From NCBI GenBank assembly GCA_903893785.1, contig CAITNQ010000355.1, positions 1-33,392 of the forward strand: a stretch of DNA of 33,392 nucleotides, read 5' to 3'. Shown here in pieces: positions 19,189 to 27,218 of this stretch. The translations under genes and the position numbers were made by a program. This stretch comes from an uncultured Gemmatimonadota bacterium (lineage in GTDB: Bacteria > Latescibacterota > UBA2968 > UBA8231). A model generated the notes under the pieces. It did not search any database. It saw only the letters and a list, made by a program, of their open reading frames with translations, and had not been told where the DNA came from. Each line of letters begins with the position of its first letter. Positions within the stretch are counted from its first letter, which is position 1.

Positions 19189-21632
19189 ACCTGCAGCACC
19201 CGGCAGCGGTCCACCAGCGTGGCCCACAGGGGCCACCGCGTCGCCAGCGCATGCACCACCAATACCAGGGCCGCCTGCAGCGCCCAACCAGCCAGCGGCC
19301 ATTGGGCAGCGTCCCAGCGGGGTTCGACGGACTGGGCCCGTCGGCGCCACAGCCCGATGGCAGCGGCAGCGGCTGCTAACAGGCACAGGCCGCTCACCCA
19401 GACGCCGCGGACCCACGAATCAGGCTGGTAGGTGAACGCCACCTGCCGCGCGCCGGCAGGCAGCGCCACGGCGCGGAAGACATGGTTGGCGCGCATAATG
19501 GGCGTGGCGACGCCGTCAACCTGGGCCTGCCATCCCGGGTAGTCGGTGTCGGCCAGGACCAGCAAGCCGCCGTTCGGGGCCTCGACCTGCAGTTCGGCGC
19601 GGTCGGGTTCGTAGGCAACGAACTGGGCTGATCCCGACGAGCCGCGGACGAAGGCGGCGGGGGCGCGCTCGAGCAGTACCTCCCGCCGGGGGTCGAAATC
19701 CGGGCTGCGCAACACGGCCAAGCGACGGTCCGGGTCGGTGACGACGCGGAACGCCGGGACCACCCAGGCGTGGGGCAGAACGCTCTCGTTCCGGTACACC
19801 CGGACCTCGCCCTGATGGATCTGTGTCAGGCCCGGATGCTGCAGCGGACCGTGGCTGACGACATAGTCGACCCCTGCCAGGTTGGCCACGGCCGGGTACC
19901 CGCGGACGAACTCCCAGTGCCGCTGCAGGTGCAACGGGCTCCAGCCCGGCAGCGCGCCCGCCAGGCCGAACATCGCCGGCGCATACATGCGCAGGGTTTC
20001 CGGGTAGACTCGGTACGATCGCTGGTCAAGTGCCCACCCACCGTGCCAGTCATAGGGCGCGTTGCGCTCTGAGACGAGGCTCAATACCCGCGGTGGCACC
20101 ACGCGACCGGGGCCACGATCCGCGATAATGGCCTCTGCCGACGCGGGTCGGGCGGTGAACACCCGGGCATCTATGACACCGTTGGCGTCGGCGCCGAAGG
20201 TCCAGGCATCGGCGTACAGGAGCAGGGGCAGAACCACAGGGGCCCAGGGCGTACCCCGCCCCGGTCGCCGGCGGGCCACGGCCGTGACCACGGCGACTGA
20301 CAGCACCACCAGGCGTACCAGGTCGGTGGCCAGTTCGCCCCGGTAGCGGCCCAATGCCGCCGCATGGGGCGAAGCCGTGGCCGCCCAACCCAGGAACAGA
20401 TCACGGTTCAACCAAGCCATGGCGCCCGCGGCGGCGATCGGCAGCAGCAGCAGCCACCATCGGCGTAACCGACGGTCGGCGGCTTCGCGGAAGAGCCGAT
20501 CGGCTCCCAGGCCGGCCAGTACGGCCAGGCCGATGGCGTACCAGAGCAAGAACCGCGTCGGGATGCGGAACATGCTCATCCCGGGAACCTGGTACAGCCA
20601 GGTGAACAGGGCCGTGTACCGCCCCAGCGCCAGGACCAGGGCGACCACGCACAGGGCGGCGAAGAAGCGCGTTGCCGGATCGCGGCGCTCGCGAATCGCC
20701 ACCAGGGCCAGAAGCACCGGGATGACGCCGCCGTAGGCGCACAACTGGATGTAGAAACCCGCCTCACTGCCCCAGTAGGTGGCGTTCCCGTCAGCGCCGA
20801 AGGCGTTGGGCAGCAACAGCGAGAGCAGGCGCTCGGGAGGGAGGGACATGGCCGCGAAGTCATCCCAGGCCAAGCCGGTGCCGCGGGGTGTCAGCGCCAG
20901 CAGCTCGGCCGTGGGCAGCAGCTGCACAGCGGCCAGTCCGGCCCCCAACAGGGGCACCGCAAGGGTCAGGGCCACCAGATAGCCGGCCGTCAAGCCTGCT
21001 GTAAGACCCCGGTAAAGGCCATAGGCGGACGCCGCGATGGCGCCATAGAGCGCCGCCTGCGGATGGCCGGCGAGCAGCTGCAAGCCGACCACGCCAGCTG
21101 CGGCGACCAGGACTACCCATCGTCGGCTCACCACCGCCAGTTCGAGCAGGGCCAGCAGCGCGGGCAGCCAGGCGCAGACGGCCAGGAAGTTGGGTGAAGT
21201 AGCGCGTACCACCAGATAACCGCCGCAGCTGTAGCACAACCCGGAAACTAGGGCGGCGGCCGGCACGGCGCCGAGCAGGCGGACCAGGGAATAGGTGGCG
21301 GCAGCGGCCAGGAACAGGTGGCCTATGACGGCGTAGTTGAGCGCCGTACCTGTACTGAGGCACAGCGAGGCGATCAGATTGGGCGGGTAGAGCACGCCCG
21401 CCTGACCTTCGGCGAACAGCGGGAAGCCGCAGTTGATCGCCGGCGTCCACAACGGCAGGTGACCCAGGCGCAGTGCCTGGGCGGCCAAGTCGCGGAAGGG
21501 GTAATTCTGGAACATCATGTCCTCGACGAACAGGGTTCCCTGCAGCGTCGCGGCACGCCAGAACAGGAGCACCACAGCCACGGCCAGCACGCCCACCATG
21601 GCCAGGTCCAGACGGTTCATGCGCTCGGTCAT
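19176..21632 (-). CDS. YfhO-family membrane glycosyltransferase-like protein
   Basis: An 818-residue protein with about 12 membrane segments. The first extracytoplasmic loop has the YfhO hallmark: an acidic pair in FVEDMM, then NYPFRDLA, GHLPLWTP and GFPLFAEGQAGVLYPPN. A large beta-rich outside region (about 480-780, including LLVLADTDYPGWQA) ends with a last membrane helix. B. subtilis YfhO works with CsbB to add GlcNAc to lipoteichoic acid, and the family is GT-C-like; the acceptor here is unknown and is probably a surface glycan or protein. The ATG overlaps the SGNH gene stop (ATGA), so the two are translationally coupled. Confidence 0.92.
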   Translation of the reverse strand: MTERMNRLDLAMVGVLAVAVVLLFWRAATLQGTLFVEDMMFQNYPFRDLAAQALRLGHLPLWTPAINCGFPLFAEGQAGVLYPPNLIASLCLSTGTALNYAVIGHLFLAAAATYSLVRLLGAVPAAALVSGLCYSCGGYLVVRATSPNFLAVCAWLPALLALLELAVVSRRWVVLVAAAGVVGLQLLAGHPQAALYGAIAASAYGLYRGLTAGLTAGYLVALTLAVPLLGAGLAAVQLLPTAELLALTPRGTGLAWDDFAAMSLPPERLLSLLLPNAFGADGNATYWGSEAGFYIQLCAYGGVIPVLLALVAIRERRDPATRFFAALCVVALVLALGRYTALFTWLYQVPGMSMFRIPTRFLLWYAIGLAVLAGLGADRLFREAADRRLRRWWLLLLPIAAAGAMAWLNRDLFLGWAATASPHAAALGRYRGELATDLVRLVVLSVAVVTAVARRRPGRGTPWAPVVLPLLLYADAWTFGADANGVIDARVFTARPASAEAIIADRGPGRVVPPRVLSLVSERNAPYDWHGGWALDQRSYRVYPETLRMYAPAMFGLAGALPGWSPLHLQRHWEFVRGYPAVANLAGVDYVVSHGPLQHPGLTQIHQGEVRVYRNESVLPHAWVVPAFRVVTDPDRRLAVLRSPDFDPRREVLLERAPAAFVRGSSGSAQFVAYEPDRAELQVEAPNGGLLVLADTDYPGWQAQVDGVATPIMRANHVFRAVALPAGARQVAFTYQPDSWVRGVWVSGLCLLAAAAAAIGLWRRRAQSVEPRWDAAQWPLAGWALQAALVLVVHALATRWPLWATLVDRCRVLQVWGS

Positions 21633-22774
21633 GGTTGTGTTCCGGACGTTTCTGTGGCGGTGCCCAGGGCCTCGGCCAAGAGTTCCCCGGCCAGGGCATG
21701 GCCAGCTGCGTTCCAGTGAGAGTCGCGGTAGTACAGCACCTGATCAACCGCTCGGGCGCGGAAAGCCGGGGTCAGGTCGATACAACGCAGGCGACGGGCG
21801 GCCGCTACGCGCGCCAGCTCGCGGTTGGGGCGGTCCAAGTCGAAATCGTCGCCCAGATGCGCCAACTCCCGCTTCGCCCGCCAGTCAGCGGGCTCAACCT
21901 GGACGATCGACGGTACGTAGACGACCACCAAGCGGGCCCCATTGGCCTCGACGCGGTCGGCGAAGGCTCCCAGGATCGCATCCGCAAGGGCCCAGAGCCT
22001 GGCCGGTTGGGGGTTATTCGCGGGGCCGAAAAGGCCGGCGTAGTATTCGCCCCTCTGGGCCTCGCCTACCTCTTCGGGGGCCAGGGCCCGTCGCGCCAGG
22101 GCATAGACGTGAATCCGTTCCCCCAGGAACCGATCCCAGCGGCGCGGCCACGGCTGCGCGTCCCACCATTCCTCGTCCCACTGGGGCAGCCGGCGAACCG
22201 GGGTTCCTCGCAGCGCCAGCCGGCCGTCGCTGTCGAGGCGGAAATACGGTTTGAAGCCTCGCTCAGCGCCGATGCCGCGATCGCTGGCGTTGTTCCACAG
22301 GTCGTTCCCATAGAAGAACAACAACACCGTATCGGCGGCGAAGCGCGGTGCCAGGGTTTCATACAGCAGCAGCTCCTGGTCCGTGCCATACCCGGCGATG
22401 CCGCAGTTCAGCACCTCCACGGGTTCCGCTGCCGCCAGGCGCTGCTCCAGTTGCTTGCTCACCGAAGCCTCCAACGGCACGCCCCACCCCTCGACAAAGG
22501 AGTCGCCGAAAGCCAGCAGCCGGCGCCCGGCGGTGGCTGCCGGCGTGGCGCGATCGCGGAGGCCGTCGGCGTTTATGACCATGGGCACGTCAAACTCGGG
22601 GGTCACCAGGCGCCCGGCCGCTCCCGGGCGATGGCGCCATCCCAGTCGGGCATCGAACTCCCACACCGGCGGTCGGCGGTACACCTGGGGAGCGACAAGG
22701 CGCGTAGCCAGTTCGCCCAGGAGCAACCCGGCCACCAACCCCAGCGACACGGCTGTTACGGTACCTTTGGCCAC
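21629..22774 (-). CDS. Membrane-anchored SGNH/GDSL-like hydrolase
   Basis: A 381-residue protein. A signal-anchor helix lies at about residues 5-22. The SGNH block I motif is LLAFGDSFVEGWG with the nucleophile Ser, Gly and Asn appear in NCGIAGYGTD and FFYGNDLWNN, and the catalytic Asp/His pair is in YRDSHWNAAGH near the C-terminus. Such proteins are esterases or O-acetyl-group handling enzymes acting on glycans outside the membrane. It leads the operon with YfhO and DUF2723, consistent with modifying the same surface polymer. The GTG start has a GGGGGGAC ribosome site 7 nt upstream. A predicted promoter at 23052-23080 would give a leader of about 270 nt. Confidence 0.88.
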   Translation of the reverse strand: MAKGTVTAVSLGLVAGLLLGELATRLVAPQVYRRPPVWEFDARLGWRHRPGAAGRLVTPEFDVPMVINADGLRDRATPAATAGRRLLAFGDSFVEGWGVPLEASVSKQLEQRLAAAEPVEVLNCGIAGYGTDQELLLYETLAPRFAADTVLLFFYGNDLWNNASDRGIGAERGFKPYFRLDSDGRLALRGTPVRRLPQWDEEWWDAQPWPRRWDRFLGERIHVYALARRALAPEEVGEAQRGEYYAGLFGPANNPQPARLWALADAILGAFADRVEANGARLVVVYVPSIVQVEPADWRAKRELAHLGDDFDLDRPNRELARVAAARRLRCIDLTPAFRARAVDQVLYYRDSHWNAAGHALAGELLAEALGTATETSGTQP

Positions 22775-22814
22775 CGCAGTCCCCCCATGGCGGCCCGGGT
22801 GCGGCCCGGCGCGT

Positions 22815-22886
22815 GTGGAAGTACGGTTCGTCCATGTCGGGCCGGGTGGCCTCTATCTGGTCTGGCCGGGCCGGCGTGGAAGTACG
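22815..22886. repeat. Pair of 11-bp direct repeats GTGGAAGTACG
   Basis: GTGGAAGTACG occurs at 22815-22825 and 22876-22886, 61 bp apart, each preceded by a CCGGCG-like stretch. Both lie in the predicted long leader of the SGNH-YfhO-DUF2723 operon, where the transcript would read CGTACTTCCAC. They could be DNA operators or RNA sites, or the remains of a local duplication. Confidence 0.5.
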
Positions 22887-23051
22887 CCCGCAGGCCACCG
22901 CGCGGCGCGGCCGCCGCGTCCCGCCTCCCGGGCGGCGCGCCGATGGCGGGCCTCGCGCCACTAGCCCGTCGGGACGGCCGCCCGCGCCCCCTTCCTCAGT
23001 CCTCAGGCCGCTGACCATGGCGCAGCCCCGGCCCGAGGGGAAAAAAAGCGT

Positions 23052-23080
23052 AAACTACCCCCCCACCTGCCGGCTGTCAA
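23052..23080 (-). promoter_or_regulatory. Predicted promoter of the SGNH-YfhO-DUF2723 operon
   Basis: On the minus strand, a perfect TTGACA (23080-23075) is followed after 17 bp by TAGTTT (23057-23052). Start would fall near 23045 in a T-run, giving a leader of about 270 nt. Confidence 0.55.
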
Positions 23081-23100
23081 CCAACTTCGGGAAGACGTGT

Positions 23101-23129
23101 TTGCCGGCCCCCATCACCCGGTTTATATT
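23101..23129 (+). promoter_or_regulatory. Predicted promoter of the sugar-nucleotide cluster
   Basis: TTGCCG (23101-23106), a 17-bp spacer and TATATT (23124-23129), followed by GGG. Start would fall near 23136, about 43 nt before the GTG of the epimerase. Confidence 0.6.
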
Positions 23130-23178
23130 GGGCGCTCGTTGTCCTCCCAGGACCCACCCGCAGGCGCGAGGCAGTCTG

Positions 23179-24297
23179 GTGAACCAACGTGTTCTGGTTA
23201 CCGGCGGGGCCGGTTTCATCGGCTCCCACACAGTGGATCTGCTGCTCGGACAGGGTTACCACGTGCGGGTGATGGACAGCCTGCAGCCGCGCGTCCACCC
23301 TCACGGCTGGCCGCGCTATCTGCACCCCGACGCCGAGCGCCTGCAGGGTGATGTGCGCTGCCGCGACGACTGGGAGCGGGCTCTGCCGGGCGTCGACGCG
23401 GTCGTCCACCTGGCGGCGTACCAGGACTACATGCCCGATTTCAGCACCTTCGTCAATGTCAACGCCGCCGGTGCGGCGCTGCTCTACGAGCTGCTCGTCG
23501 AGCGCCGTTACCCCGTGCGCCGTGTGGTGCTGGCCTCGTCCCAGTCTACCTACGGCGAGGGCAAATTCCGCTGCCCTGAGCACGGCATCGTGTACCCCGC
23601 GTGCCGGCCGGCCGAGCAGCTGGCCAGAGGCGACTGGGAGGTGCACTGCCCTGATTGCGGCGGGCCGATGGAGCCGCTGCCGTTGACCGAGGACCGGGTG
23701 AACCCGCACACCGCCTACGGGATTTCCAAGTATGCGGCGGAACTGCTGTCCTTCAACCTGGGCCGCAAGTACGATATCCCGACCGTGAACATGCGCTACT
23801 CCATCGTGCAGGGGCCGCGCAACTCGTTTTACAACGCCTACTCGGGCATCTGCCGGATTTTCACCCTGCGGCTGCTCCACGGCAAGGCCCCGATCTGCTA
23901 CGAAGACGGTCAGCAACTGCGCGATTACGTCAACGTGGCCGATGTGGCCCGGGCCAACCTGTTGGTCCTCGAACACCCGGAGGCCGTCGACCGGGCCTTC
24001 AACGTTGCCGGTCTGACGGGCACCACGGTCAACGAGTACGCCCAGCTGGCGGCCCGCGTTCTGGGCGTGGACCTGCCGCCGGTGCTCGGGGGGGCATACC
24101 GGTTCGGCGACACCCGCCATACGGTGTCGTCGTGGGACGCCCTGGGGCAACTAGGGTGGAGACCCAGCGTCCCGCTGGCCGAGACCATCGCCCAATACGC
24201 CGCCTGGGTGCGCGAGCAACCAGACGTCGAGGACTTCTACGCCGAAAGCGAGCGCCGCATGCGTGCCGCTAACGTGCTCCGCCAGGCGGCGCGATGA
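23179..24297 (+). CDS. NAD-dependent sugar-nucleotide epimerase with inserted Cys-rich knuckle
   Basis: A 372-residue extended SDR. The NAD-binding TGGAGFIG (residues 8-15), the serine region LASSQSTYGEG and the catalytic YGISK are present. Between the Ser strand and the Tyr helix sits an insertion with Cys132, Cys142, Cys157 and Cys160 (the last two in CPDCGG), probably a metal-binding knuckle. A similar insertion is known to me from dTDP-L-rhamnose 4-epimerase-like proteins, which makes that activity the best guess. The GTG start is preceded by GCGAGG 7 nt upstream and by a good promoter. It overlaps the nucleotidyltransferase gene by ATGA, opening a polysaccharide-precursor operon. Confidence 0.92.
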   Translation: MNQRVLVTGGAGFIGSHTVDLLLGQGYHVRVMDSLQPRVHPHGWPRYLHPDAERLQGDVRCRDDWERALPGVDAVVHLAAYQDYMPDFSTFVNVNAAGAALLYELLVERRYPVRRVVLASSQSTYGEGKFRCPEHGIVYPACRPAEQLARGDWEVHCPDCGGPMEPLPLTEDRVNPHTAYGISKYAAELLSFNLGRKYDIPTVNMRYSIVQGPRNSFYNAYSGICRIFTLRLLHGKAPICYEDGQQLRDYVNVADVARANLLVLEHPEAVDRAFNVAGLTGTTVNEYAQLAARVLGVDLPPVLGGAYRFGDTRHTVSSWDALGQLGWRPSVPLAETIAQYAAWVREQPDVEDFYAESERRMRAANVLRQAAR

Positions 24298-25016
24298 AGG
24301 CGATGGTCCTGGCGGCGGGGGCTGGTTCGCGCCTGCGCCCGTTGACCGACCACTGCCCCAAACCGATGGTGCCTATCGGCGGCCAACCGCTGCTGGTCCA
24401 CGTTCTGCGGCTGCTGGCCAAACATGGGTTCACCGACCTGGTGATCAACCTGCACCACCTGCCCGAAGTCATCGAGGGTCATCTGGGCGATGGTGCCCTC
24501 TGGGGAGTCCGCATCACCTATTCCTATGAACCCGTTTTGTTGGGCACTGCGGGCGCCCTTCGGCCTGTGGCCGCGTTCTTCGACGAACCCTTTCTGGTTT
24601 ACTACGGCGACAATCTGGCCAATTTCGACCTTGGGGCGCTGTGGTCGCATCATCGCGCTGCATCGGTGCCCGCCACGCTCGGGCTGCTACCCATGGACGA
24701 ACCGACGACGCGCGGCATTGTCGGCTTGGACGGACGGGGGCGGGTCAATCGGATGATCGAGAAACCGCGGCCCGAGCAGGTGTTTGCTGACTACCTCGTC
24801 AACGCCGGTACATACGTCCTTGATCCATCTGTGTTCCAGTTTATTGCGCCTTCGGGGACGTGTGATTTCGCCAGCCAGGTGTTCCCTGCCATGCTGGCCG
24901 GGGCAGTTCCCTTGGCCGGACACCGCCTGCGCGGTGACCTGCTGTCCACCGACACTCACGCGCGGTACCGCCAGGCCGAGGCAGCGGTGGCCAGCGGTGC
25001 CTTTGCCCTGCCCTGA
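24294..25016 (+). CDS. Sugar-phosphate nucleotidyltransferase, HddC-like
   Basis: A 240-residue short NDP-sugar pyrophosphorylase. The N-terminal signature LAAGAGSRLRPLT (about 6-18) with CPKPMVPI binds nucleotide and phosphate, and YYGDN carries a metal-binding Asp. GTAGAL and MIEKPRPE are further family blocks. It lacks the left-handed helix C-domain of GlmU/RmlA long forms. The short length and the heptose-kinase-like gene 16 nt downstream suggest D-glycero-D-manno-heptose-1-phosphate guanylyltransferase (HddC) or a relative such as a mannose- or glucose-1-phosphate enzyme; specificity cannot be read directly. Its ATG overlaps the epimerase stop. Confidence 0.9.
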   Translation: MKAMVLAAGAGSRLRPLTDHCPKPMVPIGGQPLLVHVLRLLAKHGFTDLVINLHHLPEVIEGHLGDGALWGVRITYSYEPVLLGTAGALRPVAAFFDEPFLVYYGDNLANFDLGALWSHHRAASVPATLGLLPMDEPTTRGIVGLDGRGRVNRMIEKPRPEQVFADYLVNAGTYVLDPSVFQFIAPSGTCDFASQVFPAMLAGAVPLAGHRLRGDLLSTDTHARYRQAEAAVASGAFALP

Positions 25017-25031
25017 GCGGAGGCTGGTCCC

Positions 25032-26021
25032 GTGATCATAACGCGCGCGCCTCTGCGAATCCCCCTGGGCGGCGGGGGGACTGACCTGCCGGGCTACGCG
25101 GCCGAATTCGGCGGGTTCATCCTCAGTGCGGCGATCGACAAGTACGTCTACGTGCAGCTGAACACGCTCAAGGTAGAAGACTTCATTCGGGTCAAGTATT
25201 CGCGGACCGAACGCGTGGACGACCCGGCCGCCATTCAGCACCCCCTGCTGCGTGAATGCCTTCTCCATGCGCGCCTGGGCGGCGGCGTCGAGATCAGCGC
25301 CATGGCCGACATACCTGGCCGCACCGGCATGGGGTCGTCGGGGGCCTTCACCGTGGCCCTGCTCGCCGCTCTGCACGCCCACCGCCGCGAGCACGTGTCG
25401 ATGCAGGAACTGGCCGAGGAGGCGTATCACGTCGAGACGGCCCGCGCCGGGCAACCAGCCGGGCGCCACGACCACTACCTGGCTGCTTTCGGCGGCGTGA
25501 CGTGCCTGGAGATCGAGACCAACGGGCAGGTGCGCGTGGCCCCGTTGCAGGCGTCGCGACACACCTTGGAGGAACTGCGCAACTGCCTCTTGGTATTCTT
25601 CACCGGCATTGAGCGCGAAAGCCTCGACATCCTGGGACAGCAGGAAGCGGATACCCGTCGGCATGACCCCACGGTGCTCGACAGCCTGCACGCCGTCAAG
25701 CAGCTGGGGTACCAGGTCAAGGCGGCGCTGGAGGCGGGTGAATTGGACCGCTTTGGTCGGCTTCTGGACCAGCACTGGCGCACCAAGAAGCAGCGCTCAG
25801 GGCGCATGTCCAACGCCGACATCGATCGCTGGTACGAGACCGCCCTGGACGCGGGAGCTCTCGGCGGCAAGATCATGGGCGCGGGGGGCGGCGGTTTCCT
25901 GCTGTTCTACTGCCCGGCGGACCGGCGCGCCGCCCTGCGCCGCACCATGGCCACGGCCGGACTGCGGGAGATGAGCTACCAGTTTGACCACGAAGGGGCT
26001 CGGGTGCTGCTGCACGTCTAG
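25032..26021 (+). CDS. GHMP sugar kinase, HddA-like
   Basis: A 329-residue GHMP-family kinase. RAPLRIPLGGGGTD at the N-terminus, the ATP loop GMGSSGA (99-105) and the C-terminal KIMGAGGGGFLLF are the family motifs and match D-glycero-alpha-D-manno-heptose 7-phosphate kinases. The block normally read as GKQDQY..AFGG is here GRHDHYLAAFGG (144-155): the catalytic Asp147 is kept while both Gln are His. The GTG start has GGAGG 8 nt upstream. Together with the preceding nucleotidyltransferase it would make an activated heptose-type sugar, but no gmhA or gmhB is in view. Confidence 0.9.
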   Translation: MIITRAPLRIPLGGGGTDLPGYAAEFGGFILSAAIDKYVYVQLNTLKVEDFIRVKYSRTERVDDPAAIQHPLLRECLLHARLGGGVEISAMADIPGRTGMGSSGAFTVALLAALHAHRREHVSMQELAEEAYHVETARAGQPAGRHDHYLAAFGGVTCLEIETNGQVRVAPLQASRHTLEELRNCLLVFFTGIERESLDILGQQEADTRRHDPTVLDSLHAVKQLGYQVKAALEAGELDRFGRLLDQHWRTKKQRSGRMSNADIDRWYETALDAGALGGKIMGAGGGGFLLFYCPADRRAALRRTMATAGLREMSYQFDHEGARVLLHV

Positions 26022-26130
26022 CTTGCCTGATGCTCTCCGACGGTGGGCCACTGGGCCAGGCGCCTGTCGCCCCACATCCGACGACTGAGGCCGCCCACCG
26101 GGTTGCTGCCGTCACAACCGGAGATTCGCC

Positions 26131-26376
26131 ATGCCGCTGGAAGTGATCGAGATCACGGCCAAGCACCGCCAGCTGCTGGTCCGGCTGTCCGAACTGGTGC
26201 CAGGGCTCGACCCTGACGCGCCTGACAGCCTGCAGCGCGTCTTTGGCCTGGGCCTCATTGCCCTTACCCTCCAGGTAACCAACAAAGCGCGGCAGCGCGA
26301 GCAGACCGAACTGGTCGACGAACTGGGCGCGCTGGCGCGGAGCATGGTCGAGGCAGAGAATTGGGAGCAATCCTGA
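26131..26376 (+). CDS. Small hypothetical protein, 81 residues
   Basis: I do not recognise this protein. It is mostly helical and acidic, with a hydrophobic stretch in the middle (GLGLIALTLQV, about 39-49) too short and flanked too polarly for a sure membrane helix. A CCGGAGAT ribosome site lies 8 nt before the ATG, and codon use is like the neighbours. It sits 109 nt after the kinase gene and 14 nt before the SDR ATG, so it is probably part of the sugar operon. Confidence 0.65.
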   Translation: MPLEVIEITAKHRQLLVRLSELVPGLDPDAPDSLQRVFGLGLIALTLQVTNKARQREQTELVDELGALARSMVEAENWEQS

Positions 26377-26390
26377 CCACGGGGGAAGCC

Positions 26391-27173
26391 ATGCACATAC
26401 CTGCGAATGCGCTCGACCTGTTCTCCCTGCGCGGCCAGGTGGCGTTGGTCACCGGCGGCAGCAAGGGGTTGGGGGAAACAATGGCCACGGCCCTGTCCGG
26501 GGCCGGCGCCACGGTGGCCATCACCAGCCGCAACGAAGCCGAATGCACCGCCACTGCGGCAGCCATCGCCGCACACACTGGGGGCCGCGTGCTAGCCGTT
26601 CCGGCCGATGCCGGCGAGCGGCAGCAGGTCGAGGATTCCGTGGCGCGAGTGGTGGGTGAATGCGGCCGGATCGACATCCTGGTCAACAACGCCGGGATCA
26701 ACATCCGCCGGCCGTTGCTGGAGTTGGAGGACGAGGACTGGCAGGCCGTAGTGACCACCAACCTGTACGGCCCCCTGTGCTACTGTCGAGCCGTCGGGCC
26801 GCATCTGGTCGCCCGGCGCTATGGTCGCATCATCAATATGGGGTCCACCCTGTCTTTCATCTCGCTCCCCGATCGGACGCCCTACGCGTCGACCAAAGGG
26901 GCCATTGTGCAGTTGACGCGGACCCTGGCCCTCGAGTGGGCCTCGTATGGCATCACAGTAAATGCCATCTGCCCAGGCCCGTTCGCCACCCCCATCAACG
27001 CGGTACTGCTCCAGGACCCGGACAAGGCCGCGGCCATGCAGGCCAAGGTGCCGGTGGGGCGCTGGGCTGACCCGGCTGAACTGGCCACCACGGTGCTGTA
27101 CCTTGCCTCTCCGGCTTCGGCCTTCACCACCGGCGCTGCCATTCTTGTCGACGGTGGTTACACTGCTCAGTAA
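26391..27173 (+). CDS. Short-chain dehydrogenase, gluconate 5-dehydrogenase-like
   Basis: A 260-residue classical SDR. TGGSKGLG binds NAD(P), NNAG stabilises the fold, and Ser in MGSTLSF with Tyr/Lys in YASTK are catalytic. The C-terminal ILVDGGYTAQ is typical of the gluconate 5-dehydrogenase/KduD branch, which acts on sugar acids or keto-sugars; the substrate is not proven. The ATG at 26391 has GGGGGAAG 2 nt upstream; an in-frame TTG 30 nt earlier would run into the previous gene's end. Its place behind the sugar-nucleotide genes suggests a sugar substrate. Confidence 0.9.
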   Translation: MHIPANALDLFSLRGQVALVTGGSKGLGETMATALSGAGATVAITSRNEAECTATAAAIAAHTGGRVLAVPADAGERQQVEDSVARVVGECGRIDILVNNAGINIRRPLLELEDEDWQAVVTTNLYGPLCYCRAVGPHLVARRYGRIINMGSTLSFISLPDRTPYASTKGAIVQLTRTLALEWASYGITVNAICPGPFATPINAVLLQDPDKAAAMQAKVPVGRWADPAELATTVLYLASPASAFTTGAAILVDGGYTAQ

Positions 27174-27218
27174 AGGGACCCGCGCGGCGGGCTGCCGCCG
27201 GCTCCGGGGCGCGCCGCC

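Larger units (their letters stand above)
22775..23178. other. Divergent intergenic region of the glycan operons
   Basis: About 400 nt without a supported gene. It holds two predicted divergent promoters (23052-23080 minus, 23101-23129 plus), a pair of 11-bp direct repeats (22815-22886), and homopolymer runs A7 (23041-23047) and C7 near 23058-23064. Reading frames crossing it have no ribosome site and give arginine/proline-rich junk. Confidence 0.6.

Noticed and set aside
26041..26100. 8-bp inverted repeat CGGTGGGC/GCCCACCG upstream of the small gene
   Set aside because: The arms are 44 nt apart and GC-only; too likely by chance in this composition.
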